Source: Gammaproteobacteria bacterium
Lineage (GTDB): Bacteria > Pseudomonadota > Gammaproteobacteria > UBA6429
Length of the DNA stretch: 11,908 bases
Direction: 5' to 3'
Assembly: GCA_030635835.1 (NCBI GenBank)
Contig: DAOVYB010000032.1
Span: forward strand, 1-11,908
This document shows, in pieces, positions 7,602-11,908 of the stretch. The stretch's first letter is position 1, and every line of letters starts with the position of its first letter. The position numbers and the translations under genes were made by a program. Below the pieces are notes generated by a model. That model was not told where the DNA came from, searched no databases, and was given only the letters and a program-made list of their open reading frames with translations.

Positions 7602-7778
7602 ATGACTTTTGATTCAACATTAATTCAACCTTGTGGCGACGGATGGTGTGTTAAAACACCAGTTGGGATGGAAGGTCCATTGGAATCTCCCGATGATGCA
7701 GCAAATTATGCAGCCCTGCTAAATCGTGTTAATGCTGCTCGCAGCGAACTTGTTTGTCAGGATAAAGACTACCAGTAA
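7602..7778 (+). CDS. Unrecognised 58-residue soluble protein
   Basis: This short reading frame encodes 58 residues beginning MTFDSTLIQPCGDGWCVKTP and ending VCQDKDYQ. It is acidic, has no signal peptide or membrane helix, and carries three cysteines (11, 16 and 52). Cys11 and Cys16 lie in CGDGWC, which could suit a metal site or a disulfide. The middle (GPLESPDDAANYAALLNRVNAARSEL) looks like one amphipathic helix. Support for a real gene is strong: a nine-base Shine-Dalgarno sequence at the right distance, an upstream CRP-type site with a suitably placed -10, and ordinary codon use. I do not recognise the family with confidence and propose no function. It converges on the lpxL-family gene with 8 bp between stop codons. 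I see no good terminator after it. Confidence 0.8.
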   Translation: MTFDSTLIQPCGDGWCVKTPVGMEGPLESPDDAANYAALLNRVNAARSELVCQDKDYQ

Positions 7779-7786
7779 AAAAAATT

Positions 7787-8743
7787 TTAGTTTTTATATG
7801 GTGAGAGCGCACCATTAGGGCGTGTCTGAAATAACCTGAGCGACCACATATATTGTGCTGGAGCCCGGCGAATGAGCTGCTCCAGAACATGATTCATTCT
7901 CTTCATATCTTCGAGTTCATCAACGCCTGGAAAATCATTAAGTGGTTTTTCAACCTCAAAAGTATAACAACCAGTTTTTTCATCCAGTATTGCCACCGCA
8001 GGAAGTACAGCGGCTTTGGTCATTTTAGCCATGGGTGACAACGCGGTTAATGTTGCCGCCTCTACACCAAAAAAGGGGACAAACAGGGTTTTTGTCTTTT
8101 CCCCTAAATCCTCATCCGGCAAATAATAAAAAGTGTGGTGATTCTTTATCGCACGAATAACCGGCCTGATACCTTTATCACGTAAATATAACTGCAGCTG
8201 CCCCTGATAGCGTTTTCGTCCACGCGTAATCAGCCACTCAAATAAATCATTTCTCGCAGGTTTAATCAAACCAACGGTTTTAGCATTCTTAGTCAGGGCC
8301 AGTGCACCATATTCCAGCGCCAGCATATGGCAAGTTAATAAAATAACCGGCTTATTTTGTTGCTGACATGCTTGTATATGTTCAAGCCCTTTAAACTTAA
8401 TACGCTGGTTTAAGGTTTTTTCCCGCGCCCACAACAGCAAGGGGTAATCTAAAATAATAAAAAGTGCATTCGTTATAAAGTGCAAAGCCATTTCTTTGCG
8501 GGCTTTTGCATCTAATTCCGGAAACACCAAAGAGAAGTTAGTTTCAACAATGTCACGGCGCTTGGTATTTCGATGATATACCAGTCGTGCAAACAGGCGG
8601 CTTAAACCAAACCTAAAACTAAAAGGTAAATAGCTTAACAACCATAGCATCAGCAATCCCAGCCAGGTTAACCAGTAATAAGGAAGAAGAAAACGCCATT
8701 CAAACGTTTTTGTATAATCATTAATTTGTGTCATTGGCGCCAT
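7787..8743 (-). CDS. Lipid A biosynthesis acyltransferase, LpxL/HtrB family
   Basis: 318 residues from the preferred ATG at 8741-8743. Inner-membrane enzyme that adds a secondary acyl chain (lauroyl or similar) from acyl-ACP to Kdo2-lipid IVA. One N-terminal anchor lies at about 20-42 (PYYWLTWLGLLMLWLLSYLP; E. coli LpxL has RYWLTWLG). The HX4E catalytic motif is His139/Glu144 (CHMLALEYG). The family motif YYLPDEDLG is at 206-214, where E. coli has YAPDHDYG. LRLFQTRPNG lies near the end. A longer frame opening with TTG at 8770 adds nine hydrophobic residues. I prefer the ATG because family N-termini align there and the candidate promoter would start transcription near 8783, leaving almost no leader for the TTG. 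Which acyl chain or position (LpxL, LpxM or LpxP type) cannot be told. Confidence 0.92.
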   Translation of the reverse strand: MAPMTQINDYTKTFEWRFLLPYYWLTWLGLLMLWLLSYLPFSFRFGLSRLFARLVYHRNTKRRDIVETNFSLVFPELDAKARKEMALHFITNALFIILDYPLLLWAREKTLNQRIKFKGLEHIQACQQQNKPVILLTCHMLALEYGALALTKNAKTVGLIKPARNDLFEWLITRGRKRYQGQLQLYLRDKGIRPVIRAIKNHHTFYYLPDEDLGEKTKTLFVPFFGVEAATLTALSPMAKMTKAAVLPAVAILDEKTGCYTFEVEKPLNDFPGVDELEDMKRMNHVLEQLIRRAPAQYMWSLRLFQTRPNGALSPYKN

Positions 8744-8789
8744 GATAATCAACCAACCACAAAAAACCAAAAGATCTTTTACATAAAAA

Positions 8790-8817
8790 TAAATATTAAA
8801 TGTTTAACCCCTGTCAA
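8790..8817 (-). promoter_or_regulatory. Candidate sigma-70 promoter of the lpxL-family gene
   Basis: The -35 hexamer is a perfect TTGACA (minus strand, 8817-8812). With a 16-base spacer it faces TATTTA (8795-8790); an 18-base spacer gives TTTATT. The -10 match is mediocre, so the exact pairing is uncertain. Confidence 0.45.
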
Positions 8818-8839
8818 CCTCTACAACTAACTATTGTTA

Positions 8840-8848
8840 TGCTAATAT
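8840..8848 (+). promoter_or_regulatory. Candidate extended -10 promoter of the DegV gene
   Basis: TGCTAATAT fits the extended -10 pattern TGnTAnnnT, with TAATAT as the hexamer. No -35 box stands at 17 bases, which extended -10 promoters can do without. Transcription would begin near 8855, leaving a leader of about 60 bases. Confidence 0.4.
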
Positions 8849-8916
8849 TGTGTGTACTACCCCCTCGTCCAACAACATTTATTTCGTCTTATATATAAGT
8901 TATTTGGAGCCATTTT

Positions 8917-9851
8917 ATGTCTGAAAGAACCTGCATCGCTGTTGATTCTGCCTGTGATTTACCTGCCGCTTTTATTAAAGAACATAATCTCCAAATTTTA
9001 CCTATTACACTGAAACTTGATGGACATAATTTTATTGATAACCGTAATCACGATGAAACTATTCAGTTTCATTCCGGTGAGATGGGAAAAAAAGTTTTGA
9101 TGCTGAAACAGAGCCCTTTTCAGTTGTAGAAATGTCCAAACTTCTTGAAGAGCAATTAATTTTTGATTATGACGAAGTACCTGCTCTTACAATAAACTCA
9201 GCTCGAAGTGAAATATATAAAAATGTCCGTGATGCTGTTTTTGTTAGTCAGCATAAATTTAAAGATTCTCGCTCTAAAGCAGGCATTTCACCTTTTTTCA
9301 AAATACGCGTACTTGATAGCACAACGTTATTTACTGGTCAGGGTGTACTCGTATACGAAGCCATTCGTTTACTTAAAGTAAAAAAACTTGATGTCTCACA
9401 AATTATTGCCGCTCTTACACCATTAAGAGATAAAGTACGCGCTTTCTTATTACCAAAAGATTTATACCACCTGAAAAACAGAGCCAGTAAAAAAGGGGAT
9501 AACAGTGTCGGCTGGTTAAGCTACCAAATGGGAAACATGCTTAACGTTAAACCCATTATTCAATGCTACAAAGGTGAAACCGGCCCGGTTGATAAAGCCA
9601 TGCGCTTTGATAACGGCCTGGTCAAATTATTTAATTATGCAAAAGAGGCTATCGATAATAGCTTATCCATTAATGCAATTGTGATGAGTTATGCAGGGGA
9701 CTTAAACGATATTTATAACAACTCTGATTATAAAAAATTTGTTGCCTACGCAAAAAGTAAAAAAGTAAATACTTTAATGTCTGTTATGAGTACAACTGCC
9801 GCTGTAAACGTAGGCCCGGGATCATTTTCTTTAGCTTATGCTGAAAGCTAA
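8917..9851 (+). CDS. DegV family protein, interrupted by a one-base frameshift
   Basis: Two adjoining frames make one DegV-family protein. Frame one (8917-9129) gives the N-terminus MSERTCIAVDSACDLPAAFI, with the family VDS-DLP start, then fails after a run of seven A (9087-9093). From 9093 the -1 frame reads SFDAETEPFSVVEMSKLLEE and continues open to 9851. The joined product is 311 residues, a normal size for the longer DegV group. Later family features are TINSARSEIY, LDSTTLFTGQGVLVYEAIRL, SVGWLSYQMG and NVGPGSFSLAYA. DegV/FakB proteins bind a fatty acid; in Gram-positives they deliver it to a kinase, and their role in gammaproteobacteria is not settled. Start ATG 8917 has GGAG seven bases upstream. 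The internal ATG at 9132 has no ribosome site, so it should not be taken as a separate gene. The cause may be sequencing error, recent mutation or slippage. Confidence 0.88.
9087..9093 (+). other. A7 run: point of frameshift in the DegV gene
   Basis: In the starting frame the run is read GGA AAA AAA GTT and leads to a stop at 9127-9129. One added A restores GGA AAA AAA AGT TTT GAT and the conserved frame. A AAA AAA also satisfies the pattern for -1 ribosomal slippage and is long enough for RNA polymerase slippage. Confidence 0.8.
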
Positions 9852-9854
9852 AAT

Positions 9855-10745
9855 TCATAATAAAAGCTGATCAATCATTCTCTCAGACTGCATAGCATAA
9901 CCACCGCCAAACAAATTATAGTGATTTAAAATATGGTAAAGGTTATAGAGTTTCTTTCGTTGCTTATAACCTTTATCTAACGGCCATTCTTTATTGTATG
10001 CACTATAAAATTCAGCAGGAAATCCACCAAACAATTCTGTCATCGCGATATCTGCTTCGCGATCACCATAGTAAACTGCGGGATCAAAAATAACCGGCTC
10101 ACCATTATTCAAATAAGCATAGTTGCCTGACCATAAATCACCATGCAGGAGTGATGCTGCTACTTCATAATCAGTAAAAAATTGTTCCAGCTCATTCGTC
10201 AACGCCTGACCTTTTTGGCATAAAGATCGACTTGCTCCATTTTTTTTTGCCAAATCAAGTTGAAAACCCAAACGCTGATCGCGCCAGAAATCAATCCAGT
10301 TAGCTCTCCGGTCATTCACTTGTTTTGTCGAGCCAATGGTATTGTTACGTGACCAGCCAAACTGCTCAGAGGTGACCTTATGCATCAATGCGAGTTGTTG
10401 ACCAAAAAGTGATGCTGACCCCGATACTCCTCCCCCCAGAGCCAGATTTTCTAATACCAAATAACTTTGATTCTCTGCTACACCAGAGCAAACCACATGT
10501 GGGACTTGTATAACCTGTGCCTTTTTAATTTCCTCAAGCCCCGCAGCCTCGGCTTCAAACATATCAAGCATGTGCTTTTGATTAAGTTTAATAAAAAAGC
10601 TGATGGCTTTATTTTCAGCAACCACACCTTCCAACCGCATGGCCTGATTGATGTCGCCACCGGCAATATTCAGATGATTTTTGAGGCAAAAAGACTCGCC
10701 AATTGAAGCACTAATTTTTTGCTCAATATTGCTCCAAAACGACAC
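9855..10745 (-). CDS. Fructosamine kinase family protein (YniA-like)
   Basis: 296 residues with a kinase fold of the aminoglycoside-phosphotransferase type. The probable ATP lysine is Lys53 (FFIKLN). The catalytic loop is HGDLWSGN at 201-208, with Asp203 and Asn208. The metal-binding segment DPAVYYGDREADIAM lies at 221-235. These phrases are characteristic of bacterial fructosamine-3-kinase homologues, which phosphorylate sugars attached to protein amines so that glycation is undone. The YniA-type substrate in vivo is not firmly known. It is cytoplasmic. The start is GTG at 10743-10745, supported by AGGAGA six bases upstream and by family length; no nearby in-frame ATG fits. The stop lies three bases from the stop of the DegV gene on the other strand, so the two transcripts must collide or overlap at their ends. 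Confidence 0.93.
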   Translation of the reverse strand: MSFWSNIEQKISASIGESFCLKNHLNIAGGDINQAMRLEGVVAENKAISFFIKLNQKHMLDMFEAEAAGLEEIKKAQVIQVPHVVCSGVAENQSYLVLENLALGGGVSGSASLFGQQLALMHKVTSEQFGWSRNNTIGSTKQVNDRRANWIDFWRDQRLGFQLDLAKKNGASRSLCQKGQALTNELEQFFTDYEVAASLLHGDLWSGNYAYLNNGEPVIFDPAVYYGDREADIAMTELFGGFPAEFYSAYNKEWPLDKGYKQRKKLYNLYHILNHYNLFGGGYAMQSERMIDQLLL

Positions 10746-10750
10746 TTTTT

Positions 10751-10756
10751 TCTCCT
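10751..10756 (-). promoter_or_regulatory. Ribosome-binding site deciding the GTG start of the fructosamine kinase gene
   Basis: AGGAGA (read on the minus strand) lies five bases before GTG 10745-10743. It is the reason for choosing this non-ATG start. Confidence 0.75.
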
Positions 10757-10946
10757 AAAACAGAACTAATTTTTCTTCGGCTTTTTCAAGCAGTTTATTA
10801 TTTGTGATGATGATAAACTTATTTGCTGTTATTTTGCTCAGCGATGCCTGAAATAGATGATATTTTATTCAAAACCCGCTTTTTTTGGCGGCAAATAACA
10901 TGAAAATATTCATTGGATCAAGCAAAAAATGAAAGAAAAATCACTT

Positions 10947-10955
10947 TTATGCACA
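10947..10955 (+). promoter_or_regulatory. DnaA box (TTATGCACA)
   Basis: Exact match to TTATNCACA. It lies on the left side of the AT-rich core, about 190 bp from the other boxes. Confidence 0.6.
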
Positions 10956-10958
10956 GCT

Positions 10959-10975
10959 ATAACAATAACAATAAC
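10959..10975. repeat. Short ATAACA tandem repeat
   Basis: The hexamer ATAACA is repeated almost three times and runs into the first 21-bp direct repeat. It may be an unwinding-prone element or simple drift. Confidence 0.5.
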
Positions 10976-10988
10976 TTAGCGTCACAAA
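10968..10988. repeat. 21-bp direct repeat, copy 1
   Basis: Begins ACAATAACTTAGC and ends TCACAAA. It is identical to copy 2 at 11178-11198 except for G10981, which is A11191 there. The copies start 210 bp apart, i.e. about 20 helical turns. Confidence 0.85.
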
Positions 10989-11025
10989 AATGTCATAAAG
11001 TGTTAAATATGCTATAAAAATAATA

Positions 11026-11038
11026 TAACCTATTGATT
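11026..11038 (-). promoter_or_regulatory. IHF consensus site
   Basis: On the minus strand AATCAATAGGTTA matches WATCAANNNNTTR at every position. It lies inside the AT-rich core between the outer DnaA boxes. Such matches also arise by chance in AT-rich DNA. Confidence 0.4.
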
Positions 11039-11083
11039 TATATAGAAATATCATTAAGTACAAATTGTAACCAATTTAACATT

Positions 11084-11107
11084 TACCCTGTAATACAGGG
11101 TATTTTT
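11084..11107 (+). terminator. Palindrome followed by T5; terminator-like or protein-binding site
   Basis: TACCCTGTA and its complement TACAGGGTA flank a single A, followed directly by TTTTT on the plus strand. As RNA it folds into a 7-bp stem with the loop TAATA and a short U-tract, which would end a rightward transcript. No gene on the plus strand ends here. It could terminate an unannotated small RNA, shield priA, or be a DNA operator within the origin-like region. Confidence 0.45.
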
Positions 11108-11123
11108 AGCAGATCTGGCCAAT

Positions 11124-11132
11124 CCATCCACA
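11124..11132 (+). promoter_or_regulatory. Degenerate DnaA box (CCATCCACA)
   Basis: Seven of nine bases match TTATCCACA. It stands 3 bp before the perfect box and has the same orientation, as weaker boxes do in known origins. Confidence 0.35.
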
Positions 11133-11135
11133 GAC

Positions 11136-11158
11136 TTATCCACAGCTTTTGTGGATAA
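11136..11158. promoter_or_regulatory. Inverted pair of perfect DnaA boxes
   Basis: TTATCCACA (11136-11144) and TGTGGATAA (11150-11158) are both the strongest form of the DnaA box and face each other across five bases. Together they make a 9-bp-arm inverted repeat, which could also fold as a hairpin. Two perfect boxes this close are unlikely by chance. Confidence 0.75.
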
Positions 11159-11177
11159 CTAACAAAGTGGCCTAGAG

Positions 11178-11198
11178 ACAATAACTTAGCATCACAAA
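11178..11198. repeat. 21-bp direct repeat, copy 2
   Basis: Partner of 10968-10988 with one mismatch in 21. It lies 20 bp beyond the inverted DnaA boxes and about 100 bp before priA. Confidence 0.85.
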
Positions 11199-11294
11199 GC
11201 TAGAAAAATACTCATAAAATTAAGCTAACTATAAGATTTTTAGTGATATAAAAACCCTGTAAAATATCGTGATGAAAAGACAAGCTAACCAATA

Positions 11295-11908
11295 ATGAAC
11301 ACCTATTTTCGCATCGCCATTCCAACCCCGCTCAGGCGTCATTTTGACTACCTTGCGCCGGCAAATTTTTATGCAAAAACACCTCTGGCAGGCGTGCGTG
11401 TGAAGGTGCCATTTGGAAGGCAAACATTAGTGGGGATTTTGCTCGAAGTTGTTCATGAAACTGACGTACCAAAACAGAAATTAAAACCAGTAGTCGAAGT
11501 ACTGGATGAGCAGCCGGTTTTTGACAGGGGACTTTTAGAATTACTTCGCTGGTGCAGCTTGTATTACCACCACCCCATCGGAGAAGTCATGCAAAATGCT
11601 TTACCGGTGAAACTACGTCAGGGTGCTTCCACCCATATAAAGGGTATCAGACGTTGGCAGCTTACGCCTGAGGGTGAACAAATCGATATGCAAACCTTAA
11701 AGCGGGCAGCCAAACAAATTGCCTTGCTCAGTGACTTACGACAATCCAGTTCAGGTCTGCTCGATAGCCAACTAACTGAAAAACATGTTGGCTGGCGCCC
11801 GGTTATGAAACGCCTGGAAGAAAAAGGCTGGGTAAAGCCAGTTGAAGAAAATGCCTTACCCATAGCAAAACCTGTACAGCCAGCACCAACACTTAACCAT
11901 TATCAACA
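11295..11908 (+). CDS. priA: Primosomal protein N' (replication restart helicase PriA), N-terminal part
   Basis: The first 204 residues of PriA, cut by the right edge (full proteins have about 730). PriA is a 3'-5' helicase that recognises stalled forks and reloads the replisome. The N-terminal 3'-DNA-binding domain is visible (about 1-105): RIAIPTPLRRHFDYLAP, GVRVKVPFGRQTLVGILLEV, LKPVVEVLDEQPVFD. WCSLYYHHPIGEVMQNALPV then closely matches E. coli PriA (AADYYHHPIGDVLFHALPI). A winged-helix region follows (about 115-180). The helicase motifs lie beyond the window. ATG 11295-11297 is the only plausible start: an in-frame stop lies three codons upstream. No Shine-Dalgarno sequence is apparent. 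A seven-residue reading frame (11272-11295, MKRQANQ) ends in TAATG, overlapping this start by one base, so coupling is possible. Confidence 0.96.
   Translation, partial: MNTYFRIAIPTPLRRHFDYLAPANFYAKTPLAGVRVKVPFGRQTLVGILLEVVHETDVPKQKLKPVVEVLDEQPVFDRGLLELLRWCSLYYHHPIGEVMQNALPVKLRQGASTHIKGIRRWQLTPEGEQIDMQTLKRAAKQIALLSDLRQSSSGLLDSQLTEKHVGWRPVMKRLEEKGWVKPVEENALPIAKPVQPAPTLNHYQ

Larger units (their letters stand above)
10746..11294. other. 549-bp gene-free region with origin-like architecture
   Basis: No convincing gene lies here. The stretch holds, left to right: a consensus DnaA box (10947-10955), a 21-bp repeat (10968-10988) and a very AT-rich core (10981-11080, 80 of 100 bases A/T). Within the core is an exact IHF consensus (11026-11038). 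A 19-bp palindrome followed by T5 (11084-11107) comes next. A DnaA cluster follows, with one degenerate box (11124-11132) and two perfect boxes as an inverted pair (11136-11158). The second copy of the 21-bp repeat (11178-11198) is last. GATC occurs at 10916 and 11112 only. DnaA boxes, an IHF bend site and an AT-rich element together are the parts of a chromosomal origin, or of datA/DARS-type DnaA control sites. That reading is inferred from motifs. The part 10757-10940 shows nothing distinctive. Confidence 0.5.

Noticed and set aside
7798..7815. ATGGTG/CACCAT hairpin as a terminator
   Set aside because: It has a 6-bp stem inside the last codons of the acyltransferase gene and no T-run directly after it on either strand.
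8744..8770. TTG start at 8770 for the LpxL-family gene
   Set aside because: It adds nine residues absent from relatives and would leave almost no leader after the candidate promoter. ATG 8743 fits better.
9132..9851. A separate 239-residue gene starting at ATG 9132
   Set aside because: The conserved DegV sequence continues upstream of this ATG in the same frame back to the A7 run, and there is no ribosome site. It is the rest of a frameshifted gene.
10883..10905. CCGC/GCGG stem around a T7 run
   Set aside because: The stem is only about 4 bp, and no gene ends there on either strand.
11229..11423. Minus-strand reading frame across the priA start
   Set aside because: It overlaps the conserved PriA N-terminus and has no recognisable features.

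Overview
The window looks like a chromosomal segment of a moderately AT-rich gammaproteobacterium. The evidence is the set of genes: cobalamin-dependent methionine synthase, a QmcA/NfeD pair as in E. coli, a TtcA-like PP-loop protein, an LpxL/HtrB-type lipid A acyltransferase (so a Gram-negative outer membrane), a YniA-type fructosamine kinase and PriA. I cannot fix the genus. There is no phage, transposase or CRISPR array.

Layout. 1-3365 (-) is metH, cut at the left edge before its C-terminus. Upstream of it on the same strand lies a tightly packed five-gene run, 3539-6322 (-). In transcription order it reads qmcA (SPFH/stomatin), nfeD-like, a DUF3592-like membrane protein, a single-domain rhodanese and an unrecognised three-helix membrane protein. 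All gaps are 3-20 bp, so this is very probably one membrane-quality or sulfur-related operon. The divergent spacer 6323-6569 carries a REP-like long inverted repeat and a separate perfect 16-bp palindrome just before a TtcA-like gene at 6570-7343 (+). A 58-codon gene not recognisable by family sits at 7602-7778 (+). It has a near-ideal Shine-Dalgarno sequence and, upstream, a strong CRP-type palindrome placed as for a class II activated promoter. Facing it is an lpxL/htrB-family gene (7787-8743, -).

The right part starts with a DegV-family gene (8917-9851, +) split by a one-base frameshift at a run of seven A. Three bases beyond its stop, a fructosamine-kinase-family gene (9855-10745, -, GTG start) ends from the other side. 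A 549-bp gene-free stretch, 10746-11294, follows, and then the start of priA (11295 to the right edge, +).

The most interesting part is that gene-free stretch. It holds three consensus DnaA boxes plus one degenerate one, two of them forming an inverted pair. It also holds an exact match to the IHF consensus, an 80% AT core, a perfect 9+1+9 palindrome followed by T5, and two near-identical 21-bp direct repeats 210 bp apart. This resembles a replication origin or a DnaA-titration/reactivation site (datA/DARS-like) next to a replication-restart gene. It is an inference from motifs only. No other single undescribed system is obvious.
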